A stretch of DNA of 64,000 nucleotides, from assembly GCA_023333565.1 (NCBI GenBank), contig JAJKFH010003493.1, positions 2,480,001 to 2,544,000 on the forward strand. The letters are read 5' to 3'. Origin of the DNA: Puffinus mauretanicus (Eukaryota > Chordata > Aves > Procellariiformes > Procellariidae). How positions within the stretch are numbered: the first letter of the stretch is position 1; each line of letters opens with the position of its first letter. Position numbers and translations under genes: made by a program. This document shows, piece after piece, positions 38,317 through 51,698 of the stretch. The notes under the pieces are model-generated. The model had not been told where the DNA came from, did no database searches, and saw nothing but the letters and a program-made list of their open reading frames with translations.

Positions 38317-41300
38317 GTAATCATATTTCCTAAGAGCATCTATGCAATATTTCTTGATTTGCTGGAGTGATTATTGTTAAATGTTTACTGCAAAATACTG
38401 CTTTAACAAGTTCTGAATGCATTGGTGCTGGGAATTGAAATCTTTCCTCTACCCAGGGCTTAGAGATGTGGGGCACATAGTAATCTTCCCCAACATTTTT
38501 CCACTGCAACTGTCATCCTACTTGGTTTTCCTTCAGAAACAAAGTTGTGTTTTGTTCTAAATGCATGTTTCAACGTCAACATTTCTGCTGAAACTGCCAG
38601 TATAGTGATAACTTCTGCTGAGTATGTTGGCCTAAGTTATTTTGTAACGTGGACATATCCCCTGAGGTTCAAAGTGAGACAGTCAAATTCATTTTACATA
38701 GATTACCAAGTACTCTTCAGATAATAATTGACTAGGTCTGCGGGTGGGCTGAAGATCCAGAGTTGAAATGACTGTTAACCATTTTAAGTCCGCTTAACCA
38801 TCTTATCCCTGCCAGTTGCAAAGCATTTGAAGGCTATACGTAAACTAGCTATGTCAAAAAACCCATATATTCTAATCCCAGAACAGGGTGTCTAAAAAGA
38901 TGTACTTATTACATGGAGATTATATAGAAAGCCAGAGAATTTCAGACTTCCAGAATTTGTTTTAGTATTCATCAAAGTGCACAAGAAAAGAAAATGTTCT
39001 GCTGATACTGCTTGTCAATGCATATTTTAAGAGCCAAATGCCATAAATAGGACCTTTTAAAAGCCTGTTTGTAAAATGCAGCATGTGCTACATAAGGAAA
39101 ATCATAACAAACAAGACTGAATTCCTGGTGTTATGCTCATGGGACAGTTTATTTTTACTGACTGGGCAGATCAAATATCCTTTCCCCTAGAAGGCTCCCA
39201 TCCTTTTGTATTGGCCAGAAAGGGGTAATGGCTCCATTCACCAGCAAAGCTGGTCTTTTAAATTTAGGGTCCTAGATACGAGGTAGAGAGTAAGATTCAT
39301 GGGGAGAAACAGAGTATTATTTAAATGCATGCTTTCGTAGTAAAATATATTATTTGATAATATGCAAAGATGTGTCATATCACTTATGTTTTTATGGTTT
39401 CTTTGCTGTCCATTGAAGTGAAGGTGAATATAAGATGGAGGCAGAGGGCATCAAGGCTTTTCACGGAATAAAGTGGAATACTTGACCCTTGGTTGGTGTG
39501 TCAGGCTCTGGATTAGCATCACTGCCACATGAGGATCAGGAAGGAGTTAGTATCCTTAGGCTATATTGGCAGGGCCCACTAGAGTGTGTTTGCATTCTTC
39601 TACAGGCATTCTAGGCATGATAATTTCATTTAGCAAATACTTGTTTTGGAAGAATTCAAAGCATTGACCTGTAACTCAGTCTCTCCAGCTCCCTGTTGTG
39701 CTCTCTTCTGTCTCATGTTAAACTGTGTTTTTTGACCTTTTACTACAGGGCTTGATTTTGCTGTGGTTTAGGAGGGAGCAATTAGTAGCTTGTGCTATGT
39801 GATGGCAAGAGATGAGGAAGGAAATGCAGTGTACCCACTTTATCCTCACCTTATCTGTTCGGGGTGTAGCTTCCTATGGAGGGGGTTTTTACGGAGAATT
39901 CCCACTAGCATTCTAACCAGACCTGTCTCCCTGGACTTCCTCCTGGCAGGGCAGCTCTGCTAAGCTCAGTGAAACACAAAGCTTAATTGGAAGGACCTAC
40001 ATTTTCTGCATTTCTTTTGAAAGAAGTGGGCAGAACAAATATGTGCAAAGAAAATAATCGCCAGGCGAAAAAAAAGGTTCATTGCTGAAGATGACTGTTG
40101 GTACAGCTGTAGATGTCCAGCACTTTTCATTATGAGCAGTTTATATTTTCTGTTTCTCGTTATAGGAATGAAATTCCCTACATGAGTGTGAATGTGAAAA
40201 GAAGCATGGATGAAATAAAAATCTTTCAAACTCTATAAAAACCGCATAAATACCACCATCCAGAGCCAGACAGGACTCCTTCCCTAATGAATGAAAATGA
40301 AAGCTTAGATTCTGTTACTGAGTCACTGGAATATGAGACCAGAATCTAATCCAAAACCAAACCAGTTGCCTGAAATAATAGGCTGTATTATTCTGATTTT
40401 TTGATAGATAATTTCTCTGCCCATATGTTACATTTTTACTGCAATAAGAATTTTCCTCTTGTAGGCACTGCCCAAAAGCTTCCAATTTCTAGTGCAATCT
40501 AGAGCAGTTTTTTCTGACAGGAGATTGTAGAATTTGGCCTTTGCAACATTTTGCCGTTGTTATAAGAAGAATATTTTGAAATTTTTTAACATCTCAGCTT
40601 TAAAAACACGTACTGGTGCGATTATTTTATGGCACACATCTGCAATTGTATGTGCTTATAGCTTTTAATAAAGGGAGAGTTCAAGTTTTCCAAAATTATT
40701 TTGGGCACTTCAAAGTTATGGGTAACATGGAAGGACTTCAGAAGTGTAGAAGCTTAAAACTTAAAAGTGAATAAAATGAAAAATAAAAAGCAAAATGAAT
40801 GCACCAGGTACAATTTTTGCATGCAAAAAGATAAACTGAAAGGCAAATGTTGAGTTAATGAAGTCCAAACTATTCTTCCTTTTTCTTAGAATGCAGTCAA
40901 AACAGAGTTCACAGAGCAATACAGATGGAGTTAATGAACACCTAATATTGGGTACTTAATGACATTTGAAGCTGACAAGTGAAAAGCTGGACCTACAGGT
41001 TTTGTAAATGCTGTATTTGTCAGTATACTTCTGCAACTATGCCAGTTCTAAGTGTCAAAACTTGCCTAACCAGTTTTATGTACACATACTCAGATGATGA
41101 CCAAACATTGAGATAAAGAGATGCTTCTGGAGAGGGAGAGCTGGACATAATACATCTTGCAGTTGAGTACTAAGTCTGACACAGACTCATTCTGTTCTCA
41201 TAAACTGAAGCTTGGTACATCCCTAAAATAAATAGTTTTCAGGTGAGTGACCACACACATAACTGTAACAAAGCAAATCTGAACGTTTAGCTTTCCTGTT

Positions 41301-41752
41301 TTGAAACCTGATTTTTTTAAATGATCGTTGTCGTTTATGATTAATGCTGCAGCAGATCTGATGCTTTTAAAGAACAACATCAAAAATGCGTTTAGGGACT
41401 GTAAGTAAAATACGTTTGGGGTTTTTTTTAAATAGAAATAAGTGGAAAAAGACTGCTTGGATGCTCCTCCCATAGTTCATCAGCAGCTTTACAGATGGCA
41501 CCAGCAATTACTGTCCATAGAGTAATACCTGGGAAAAAAAAAGAAGCATTTTAAAAATTAGTACTATCTTAGCAATAACTAAAAGATTTTCTACCATACA
41601 TTTACACAAAAGAATAGGAAAATTAAAAAGTTGGAAAGTATTATTTTTTCATTGAGAAGATAGTACTTTCAAATAAATAAAGATGTAACATAGTTCATTA
41701 AAAAATTCTTACTGTTTAAATACTGTAGTGAAGCTTCTGGCTTTAGCATCAC

Positions 41753-41785
41753 TATTCACTGGCAGTGAATCATTATTCACTGGCA
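41753..41785. repeat. 12-bp direct repeat, period 21
   Basis: tattcactggca occurs at 41753-41764 and 41774-41785. Confidence 0.7.
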
Positions 41786-44553
41786 ATAATCTATCACTGC
41801 AGGCTTCCTTCTGTACATTTTCTCCCAAAATGCAGGACAAACCCTGAGACAGATCTTTGTCTTACTTCATTTACTGAAGTAAGAACTGAAGAAGAAATTC
41901 AAGAATGGGTTCTAAAAACCAGAAAATAGTATTTGTAGAATACAGTAAATCTCATTAATTTCACCTTCATGGCAGATGAAGATTGAATGTAAAGAATGTA
42001 ATAGTGGCATCAGTGAAGTCTGCAGCAGCTCTTTCACTGACTTCAGTAAGGCCAGGATTTTACTCTGCTTTTACTTGGAGTTTCATAATCGACTCAGACA
42101 TTGTGCTTCTACCCTCAAATATTCACAATGTTCTATTTGGTAATGACTGTAAAGTTAGATCAAGATAGGAATTATAATAAAATTAAGTGCTTACATTAGG
42201 GAATATAATTTAAATGTCATAAATGCATATTTTCAGTGAGTAGAATTTAATATGCAGCATTTCTTGTAACAGGTCACTCATTTGGAGAAGAAAATTAATC
42301 CGCTTTTGTGCAACAAATCCATTTGAAAACCAGTGTCTCCAAGGGTGTTGTATGTAGTTTCCAAGAACTGGGAAAAGTAATAGGATAGGAAAAGTACCAT
42401 CTTTTCTTCAGGAGTCTTTTCACTGTAATGCTTATTACCCTGTAAACTTGCCATTAATTCAGATGGATAATAGTTTCTTGTGTAGCATCAGTTGAGAAAT
42501 TATTTCTCCTGAATTTCTATAATGATTTTCCTAGGATAATTTAATTTGACATACATCACTGTCTGACACTTTTTGTCTGCCAGACCATGATAAAATCCCA
42601 CTAACTCAAGTGTATCTTTTTTTTTTAAGTAATGGACTTTTTAGGAGGACAGTAAATACTTTAATATAAGGTTTTGTTACGCCAGGATTCAGCAGCTTTG
42701 TAATGAGCTTTTGGGGATTTTCAAAAGGTTAACAAGATTTATATTGTGGGATGTTTTTGCATGAAGATATGAATCACTCCATGATGGCTCTTATTACTTA
42801 GAAGCATATTTTTGAATATGCAGTTAAAAATATCACACTTGGTAAGTTCTAGGTTACAGACATTCTGGTTTAATTTTAACTTTTTTGTTTTAAACTTTAA
42901 TGTTTTAAAAAGTGCTTTCAAAAAGTGCTATATAAATACAAACGTTTCAAAAGGCAAGTAGTTTGTATAACATTTTGTGATGTTTCAATTTTTTATGCAA
43001 TTCTTTAATAATGTGTTGGGGTTTTCTTTCTCATCATGGGGGAAAAAAGGCTCTCTAAAGAGTTTCTTTAGGCGAAACATGAAGATCTTATGTCCATGTG
43101 TTTCTAAAGGTGTTTAAGTTTGGTATTTACAACTCATGGATACCTGCTGTATTTTTCAGATAAGATACACGTTTTTCAAAAAATTTGGATCTGGTTAGAT
43201 TTCACAAAGAACAGAGAAAACAAACACGTATTTTTTTAGCTTTGCAACATCTGCTAGCCATTTTCTTAAGTATTTTTCATTATGTTAGTGCTGATATTTT
43301 TTTCCTTTTCTATTTTTTTTTCAATAATGCATCAGTATACTTAGTCCCTTTCTATAGTAATTTTATTTAAACCAGAGGTGCTTCTTTTTGTTAACTCGTC
43401 TTTCTGATACTTACTTCTGATGGGAGCAGACTTTTGTGTTTGAAATTTTGAATATCATTCTTAGACTGTGTAACACTGTGTTTCACTGCTGCCATCAGTT
43501 AGAAGGAGTGCATAGTGTTGTCAATATAAAACATACATGTTAATTTCGCAGGCAAAACCCTTTTAAAATAGTTAGAAAAACCAAAACGTCCTTGTGTTTT
43601 TTCTAAGTCTTCTCCACTGGCCTATAAAATAAAACACTTTCCTTTGCTGTGCTTGCCACAGGAGTTGTAGTCTGCCGTTTTATGGTCTTCATAAGCCTGG
43701 CCACAGACTGCTGTTCATTTCTTCTGATGACTGTACATCAGAGCAATGAACTTACACTACTTGTCCTTGATATGCAGTCCTATATGTAAAGAGGACTGTA
43801 ATTTTTTTGTGCCACATGTAAAGCTGTTGATGAACTATAAGAAAGCTACTATCCAATCAGGCATTTTCCAGTTATTTCCATATAAACAAAATACCTTTTA
43901 CATTCCCTAAATGTAATGCATTTCTGATGATATTCTTTGAAAGCATCAGATTTGCTACAGCGCTTATCATAAAAGAAGACAAATGTTTAAGGAAATGTTT
44001 AAAAGTTGCAAAACATGAAGGCCAGACTTTCAGATCTGCTTTGTTCTGTATGTGATAACATGTCTGAAAAGTGTTTAGACCTGTACCAAGCTTCGGTTTA
44101 TTTCAAGTTTTAAAGAATTCTCTCCTCACATCCCAGTTTGTCTTTCATTCTGAAGAAGCCTTTGACTGCATTATTTGGGCAAACTTTGTTTATTTATTCT
44201 TTTTTGTCTTTCACAAATTATATATTCGTCAAGACTGCTAGTTTTAGTATCTCTTTTTTTACCTGGCCATTGCTCAAACCTCAGTCCTTGAACAGGAGGT
44301 GTTATTTCAAGATACAGGGTATCTCTTTAAGCAATTTTAGAACTAAAATAGCTTGAACTGTTTCACCATCTTGAAAAAACAAAGAGCTTCGATTATGTGT
44401 ACATATCCCCAGGATTTCGTGTTAGTAAACAGTGGCCAAAGACACTGTCCACTTCTCAGGAGGCTTGGAAGGTCTAATGTGGGATTGATGAAAGACCATG
44501 TGAACTGATTTGAAGGCTCATGGCGAAAGCAGTACTCAGGATTTTACAAAACA

Positions 44554-44596
44554 GTGGAAGTGATTTGAAGTGATTTGTGGAAGTGATTTGAGTGAT
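44554..44596. repeat. Imperfect tandem repeat of gtgatttg units
   Basis: Three copies of gtgatttg, at uneven spacing with gtggaa or aa between, followed by a partial copy (gtgat). Confidence 0.7.
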
Positions 44597-46356
44597 CTCC
44601 CAAATGGTTTCACTGTAACTTAATCGTTTTTAAAGATTATTTTATGGTATTTTGATCCATAACCTGGAAATGGTGTTTTGGCTTCTCACTTTTATTTTCG
44701 GAGGTTCCCAGGCATTAAAAGAATTACCTAACACAACATGAAGAGAGTAAAAATCCATTAACATTCCCATATTCACACAAGCAGTAGTCTGCAAAATGAG
44801 TCCTGGAGAGGTGGATCACTGTCTGTTGGGCATCAAATTAATCTTGGTTTAAAACAAACAGAGGGAGGTGGTTCTGCACATTAAAGAGAGACAGATACTG
44901 GAACTCCCGGCCAAAGGGTGTTGTGAATGCAAGAAGTGTATGCAAGAGGAGGCTGGGCTGCACTTCAAAGAGAGATCCCTTGGGTATTACTACAGTATAG
45001 ATAGGCTACAGGGGCTCAGGCAATCCCTTGGGCTGACAAGTAGCTGGGGATTGAGAGACTTGGTGGGAACTCTCATATATGCTTGCTTTGTTCTTCTCTT
45101 CCCCTCGTATTCACTTAAGGCTCCTGTTGGAGAACAGTAACCAGGCAAGCCCTGTGGTTTGCTCAGGTGTACCTTGTTCTCAGAACAGCTCCCTCCCATG
45201 TGTTGTACAGAAGTCTGAGAGGGTCAAATGCGTTTGGCGTCTACGTGACTGTATTGGTTCATGTCACCTTTCTAGTTCCATTGTGTATCCCGGCATCTTA
45301 CTGCTTTTTCCCATATAGCTTTGGTCATTCGTTTCTTGCAGTATTTTTATTGTATCTGTAGCTGTCACAAGATTCCATATTTGGGTACGCAACTCCTGTT
45401 CATTTCTCTAAGGAGAAGGTTTCAGATAGCTCTTCACATACCAAAATCTTGAACCATTTGCTTCTCTGTGCTCAGAACCTGCCTCTGGTTAACTTACAGA
45501 TGAGCTGTCATGTTATTCTGGATATTCTGTTCCTCTGATTAATTTTTTCTTATGTGTAGAAATTTGAGCATAATGCCAAGCCCAGGTTCTTGATGAGATA
45601 AGTGTATGTCTAGTATTACCTTAATAGTTGATAGAAATTCAGTGTGTTTTTAAAAAGCGATTATCCTGGTTCACACTGAGGAGCTCATTAAGATATCCGT
45701 CAGCAAGAACAAGGATAAAGCTATTAACGCTGTGTATTGCAAGTTTCTTAATGTTACTTTTTCCTACACATTAAAAACTCTTTACAAAGTTTATTGTAAT
45801 ATCTGCACGCTCTTCTTTCACGATGATGTAATCTTTGTACAAAAGATTGTTTGAAAATATTGAAATTTAATTTATATTGAAAGCCGTATTCTAAAATGTA
45901 ATATTTAAATATTTTATAATATTGCCACTGTTAAAGCGAGTAACAGTACAACAGTTCTGGATTAAATAATTCTGGCTCTGTTCACTTCCACAAGCATACA
46001 CATACACGCATGTTTCTGGAATACTGCAAACCACCTAGTGGTTTCAGTAGGCATAATTAGTTTCAACTGCTGGAGTCCCTTTCTCTCAGTGTATAATTTT
46101 TTCTTATAGTCACTGTCATTTTTACATTTTAAAACTTAGGAAAGAGATCACATGTTCTCAAAGGTTTTATTTAGCACATTATATGAAGGCAGGGTTTGCA
46201 TATTTATAAAGAAGGATCTGGCTAGTCTGTATTAGCTGTGCTCCATCCTTCTGCTTATTCAAGGATCACACAAACTTTAAAAGTTGAGAAACTCCATTGT
46301 GAAGTGTTTTCCTGTTTGATAAGGAAGAGTAAGAAGAAAATGCTATGGTGTTATTT

Positions 46357-46412
46357 GGGAGAAAAGGGAAAGAAGGGAAAGGAAAAAGGAGAGGGGAAGA
46401 GGAGAGGAGAAG
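46357..46412 (+). repeat. 56-bp pure homopurine tract
   Basis: Only A and G from 46357 to 46412, in GAAA/GGGAAA/GGAGAGG patterns. Such tracts can form triplex (H-DNA). The frames on both strands here are low-complexity artefacts. Confidence 0.85.
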
Positions 46413-49400
46413 CAAAATAAAGGAAAGAAAATAAAATGCTGTGAACTGACTGCAACATTAATGAGAAGAAATGAAACCTTAGCCTTGTCTGGCACAGATA
46501 GTTTTATCATTCCCAGCACAAACACACATGAAAACTTTACATGCTTTTACTTATAGTTATTTTGTGTGCTTTAAAATGCCTGTACAAAACATGAATCGGG
46601 TTTTAATTTTGCTGGGAAATGTCCTTTAATTGTAGCTTGCTTGCTTTTTTTTCTTAAGTCATTAAGTAAAAATCATCTAGTGTTGCTGGACTGGGTCCAT
46701 ACAAAGGTAGGCTACTGATCAACCTACTATGCACCCCTCAGTCCTAATCCTGATTACATTTGCCTTAGTTGATCTCTCTGAAGCCAACCCACTTCAATGT
46801 CCTTAGATGCTTGCATACTTCAATGTTGAAAAAAAAAAACCAGTAAAGTGCTGTTGCCCTTGCTGCTCTGTAAACTTCAAATATGAGAAGAGGCAAAACT
46901 TTATGCAAGAATCGTTTTGTAAATGTTTTGTTTTGCAATCAAGTAAGTTAATGACAATTCAGAGACTGCTAATATATTCACCTACTGCTACTGTTTTGAT
47001 CAGCTACAAGTTGAAAATCTTACAGCCTGTGGGCAGTTTTGGACTGTAAAATAATTTTTTGTTATGAGAGGAAGTGTCTTTGTAACTGTAAAAATAGCAA
47101 TCCTCTGACATCCCAGAACTGTTGATTTACCTTTTGCCTCAAAACTAAGCGATAGCCTGTTGCTGAGGGTGAAAAAGAAATGTTTGCACTCCCAGAAAAA
47201 GTGTGAGCAATGTAGTCTCTGAGGAGCAGGGATTGATTGCCTGTGTGGTCACACAGCAGCTTTCATCACCAATGGATCTAGCTGTCAGCTGGAGCTACTG
47301 CAGTATAAAGCAGTAATAGTAATAACGGTAATACAAATGCCAGCCTTGGGTGTAACAGGGCAGATCCCAAGCTAGGAAAAATGGGTGTAGCTCTCAGGGC
47401 ACCACAGGGGGCATTTAATGCGGTGCCTCTAGGGTTATTGTGGTGAGCACAGGGAACAGGCAGTCTTTTCAGTGTGCTTTTTGGTCCTATGCAGTGCACC
47501 CTGAGTTTTTGTCAGGGTCAAAGTTCAGGATAGGTACACAGCTCATTCCAACAAGAAACGCTGTCCTCCTGGCTGGCTGGCTATCACCTCCCATCTTTCT
47601 GGAAGAAATAAGTTACGACTCCCTTCTCTTGAGATGTACTAAAGAAGGGAGAGGCTTTTTGTATCTCTTCCTTTACCACTGTTACTAGTAGAGAACTAGG
47701 GAAAAAAGCATATCACTGAGTTGAAAACAAATGAATTGTTCCATTGTTTTTATAATCCTTTATATACTGACATTCAGATAACACTGCATATCTGAGAACA
47801 GGCCAACCTTTATAATTACCCATTAGGAGTCTTTGTCTTGGCCTGTAATAAGCAATTTCTGAGGGATTCTCCTTGCCTGTGCTTTTAGTTTAGCTCAGTG
47901 GGCACTTCATCTACTCAAACTTTTCTGCTTCTATAAAACAAACTTACCTTTAAAGACACTTTGATGGGAACTTGAGAAAGTCTTTTGAACTGTTGACTGC
48001 TCAGATGCCAGTTATTGCTATGATGTACTGCTTTTATATCTCTGAAATTACTTGATGATTCCTTTACTTATGTTGACAAGAAGAGCTCTAGGCCCTTCTT
48101 ATTAGTCCCTCTTTACTCCAAAGTAGGGCCTGTGGTTTTAGTCATGGTTCATCCCAGGCTGTACTGCTTTCTGCCTTGATTATAGCCATTTTAACAGTAG
48201 CTAGAGGGAGAGAGGGATGCTTCTCTTACAATTAGGGAGCTCAGGCAAAATTACATTATCATCCTTTATCAAGGGTTTTGTTTTGACAAAACCAAGAGCA
48301 GATACAGGAGATTTAAACTGCATTCTCTGTTGCAATTGAAAAAAAAAAGAAAAAAGCTTTTGAGAAATTCAGGCAAGATATGTTAAAACAAAAGGTGTAG
48401 AATAAATAATGCAGTCCTGTAGTGAAACTGTAATTTAATATTTTAATAAGCTGAATGGTAATTTAGGACATACATATCTGGTGCACCACAGTATAGGAAG
48501 TATAAGAAAAGGAGGCAAAATACAAGACCCGTCAGTGGTAGCTGCTTACAACTTAATCCTCATCTAGCAAAATTTGAATGTAAAATGTACCTGGTCACTG
48601 AAGGGAATTTGTGAAATAAAGTGGAAGCTTGTAAAATTAAATAAAGAGTAGCTAGCATAGGAGTCAAAATAGTGAGACAAATTTCAGAGGGAACTAAAAG
48701 GAAAAGAGAGGATAAATCTGCTTGATGTTGGGTTAGCCTGTGTAAACTCTGCCTGGGCAAATTCCAGATGATGGAAGCTATAATAGAATCAGTTTCTTTT
48801 CATAGTTTAAATGTGTCTAGAATCATATTTTAAAATCCCACAGATGCTTTGCAAACACAGAAATTGGAAAATATGTTTTAATTTCATTTTTTAAGTTCAG
48901 GAGGGTTTTAGAGTCCCTTGCTAAACTTAAAAACTGTAAGCCTTGTGTGACTTCCTCTCTGAATCCTTGGGGAACAGAAGTTTTACCATTGCGATGAGGG
49001 TATATTTTTTTAAATAAAATCAAATGTAAAGCAAATCTGCATAATGTAGGCTAAAAGACAGAAAAGAGGGCCTTTAATATCAAAGATAAATTTGGCAAAA
49101 AGATAGAGAAATTTTTGCCTAACAAGATTATTCTGGGTTATGAATCACTGATCTCATTTCCAGGACTAATAGCAAGAACCGAGTAACTGAGGATGTCACT
49201 GACTTTTTTAAACAAGGTCAAGAATTCTGTGGGGTCAGTGGTCTGCTCAAGATATTAACAAAGCATAGACGTATCTATTTATGAGTGAATTATAGAAATG
49301 CCTATGTTTTTAATATATATATTGCACATGCCTGACTCTCATTTATATAAAGATGCAATATTATCCATGCAGGGAGATACTAGAACGTGAAGGAAGACAA

Positions 49401-50147
49401 GGAAGAGGAGAGTAGCCTTGTACTGAAGGGTATGTTACCTGAGGTTACACAAAGCCTGGTGGAAGGGGGGGTTACAGTGCACAATTCCTCTCCGTGGTGC
49501 CAAGAAGAGTGAAGTGGCCAAGTTCGGTTCAGATCTTAAAGGGAAGTTCTGTGCAGCTCTCAGAGGGTCTTACCAAGAAAATCCAGTCTTTCCCTCTGAG
49601 CTTAAATTTATTATGATGTCTAGAAGATATAAAAGTGTTCAAATTATAAAAAAAAAAGGTTTATATTCTGTTCTTTTAATTTTTTTTAAATTGCCTAGTA
49701 TTTTCTGGGTTACTTTCACTATTCTATATTAAAATCTGATTATCCTCCTACAAGTGATATTCTCTTGCCATATTGCCTGCAGTTAGAGTTAGTTTTTAAT
49801 TTTACTAAGAAAACCAAGTCTGAACTAAGAGCAGATCTTTAAAGCCAGAAGTCAGTAGGTAAGTCCAAATTCTGTAGTTAAGTCACCTGCCCCATTGAAG
49901 TCTGTGATGCCAGATAGTTTCTCATACAAATTCATGTTATTGATGTCCAGCTGAGATACAGTGAGTAGAAAGAATGGACTTTTAACTTCAAATATCAGGT
50001 GAGCTTACACTCCCAGCAGAAAAAAAGGTATGCATTTACGTTTAAAATTAAATAAAATATTGAGGAAAGCTGTATATACTATCAGGGATTAACACAGGAT
50101 AACAGTATTTCATACTAACCATAATTAAATCTTCTGAATATGTCCTA

Positions 50148-50280
50148 TATTTTATATATATATAATGTTATAATGTATAACGTTATATATATATATAACA
50201 TTAATATATAACATTAATATATAACATATATATATAACATTAATATATAACATATATATATAACATTAATATATAATGTT
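50148..50280. repeat. AT-rich palindromic minisatellite
   Basis: Repeats of ataacattaatat with tatatata spacers. It is largely self-complementary; for example aacatta-atata-taatgtt at the 3' end is a perfect palindrome. Likely to form cruciforms and to vary in copy number. Confidence 0.85.
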
Positions 50281-51434
50281 CCACTTAACAGAAGTCTTAA
50301 GACAAAACTTTCAGAAACAGCAATAGTATGATAGATCTGGTAACTGAAATCCAAAGTTATTTTTAACCATTTTTATCAGGAAATTACTGACTTAATATGC
50401 ACTTATTTACTAATATGTATATGGATTACTTTACTGAGTGAAATGTATGTAAAATGAACTCTTAGGTCCATTAAAATAGCAGAATCTTACTATGATTAAA
50501 ACCACAGTGGCTATCAGACATCAGCTGTCTGGAATTTGCTATTTTCTATATGCAAGTTAAAAAGCTATTTTGTATTTGAGTTTTGATACACATAATATAA
50601 AATAAAATAATTTATTTAAATGTGGAATATCATCTCTGATGTGTCATTTCTATAGCATTTAGTTTTGCTACCCAAAAATAGAAAATGGGCTATATTTAGT
50701 TTTACAGATTTATCAGTTAGTGGTATCTCAGTTTCTTCTATATCAAAGAGTAAATAAATTGCCTAATCATTATGACTAATTAGATCAAATCATGCAGCTT
50801 TAGTGTTGTTCATTATCTACACTGGACCCAAATGTCCAACCTCCTGTGATAAAATTAGTGTCTCTGATACTCCACTGTGACCACAAGTAGAGAAAGGCAG
50901 TAGGTAGCAAAAGCGGAACTGCTAAGCATGCCCACATAAGAATGTCACACTTAGGTAACAGAGTGTCCCTCAGGTCAGCCTACGATAAGAGCAAAGTCAA
51001 ACAAGGCTGAATCCTTGATGTTTTGTGTTTTAAGTATCTGAAAATTGTTCACGACCAGCCTCGACCTACAAGACCTCAAATGATCATATGAGCAAGGCAA
51101 TAAATTAGTGGTAACTTGCCCTGAGGCCCATGTTGTAGTTGTGATGTTGTGAAAGTTACATCTAGTGTTAGCCTGTCCACATAGATCTGCCTATTTGTTC
51201 AGGCTTCACAGTCGGGAAAATTTTGTATTTACTTGTACCGAAGGGGAGCTATGGTGGCTGAATGGGCATGGCTGAAAGGCTCTGCGTCGTATCAGTGCGG
51301 TCAAGTGGAGATGCACGGGAATACCACGACATCAGGAGAGCTGGGGAACCACTTGCTTTCCAAAACTCCACACCTGAGCAAGATTTTGGCAACGCCAACA
51401 GTTCGTAGCCCTGCAGTATTTGCCAAACGTCCAG

Positions 51435-51698
51435 GACATGGCCTCCTGTCATGGGACAAACTGATTCACCTTCCTGACAGAAATCAGAAATGGAATGTAG
51501 TGGGCATAGCGGAAAACCGTTTGTGTTGGAAAAGACACTCCAAAAATTATGATATCCAGAGGAATGGACAGCAGCTTTCGCAATGTCGACATGCTTCAAC
51601 TTGGACTAGCACAATTTTACATCCAGGCCATGCAAAAGCAAACTTTCAAGTCATGTCAAGTGCCCAGGAATACCAAAAAGAAGAAAAAAAGTGTAAAG
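51435..51698 (+). CDS. THRB: Thyroid hormone receptor beta, TRbeta1-type A/B-domain exon
   Basis: In the frame set by ATG TCA G, this 264-nt exon encodes about 88 residues with no stop. Landmarks shared with the mammalian TRbeta1 A/B domain, in order, are GLxxWDK near the start, PDR, WxVVG, TWTS, SSAQ and the terminal EEKKCKG. The exon is one codon longer than the human one by my count. It ends ...AAG TGT AAA G with donor GTAACT at 51699, phase 1, fitting the Gly-Tyr-Ile-Pro start of the DNA-binding exon. The acceptor shown is ccAG at 51433-51434. A second, ctgcAG at 51415-51416, would add six codons (51417-51434) in the same frame. Both pyrimidine tracts are weak. The middle (Cys-Trp-Lys-Arg-His to Arg-His-Ala) is strongly diverged from mammals, while the TRbeta2 exon is well conserved. 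It may be an alternative exon that is often skipped (giving TRbeta0) or a relic that is still open. Confidence 0.8.

Larger units (their letters stand above)
38317..51434 (+). other. THRB: THRB intron between start exon and TRbeta1-type exon
   Basis: About 13.1 kb of AT-rich DNA from donor GTAATC to acceptor ccAG. I find no exon that fits the THRB frame. It holds the small repeats listed separately (41753, 44554, 46357, 50148) and no transposon I can name. The open frames in it are short and lack recognisable domains. Confidence 0.75.

Noticed and set aside
46343..46525. Open frames on both strands over the homopurine tract
   Set aside because: Lys/Gly/Glu- and Ser/Leu/Phe-rich artefacts of a simple repeat.
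51233..51416. 5' extension of the open frame ahead of the TRbeta1-type exon
   Set aside because: No similarity to TRbeta is seen before the acceptors at 51415 and 51433; most likely chance openness of the intron.
51249..51599. 116-codon minus-strand frame over the TRbeta1-type exon
   Set aside because: Antisense shadow; the plus strand carries the THRB homology and correct splice sites.
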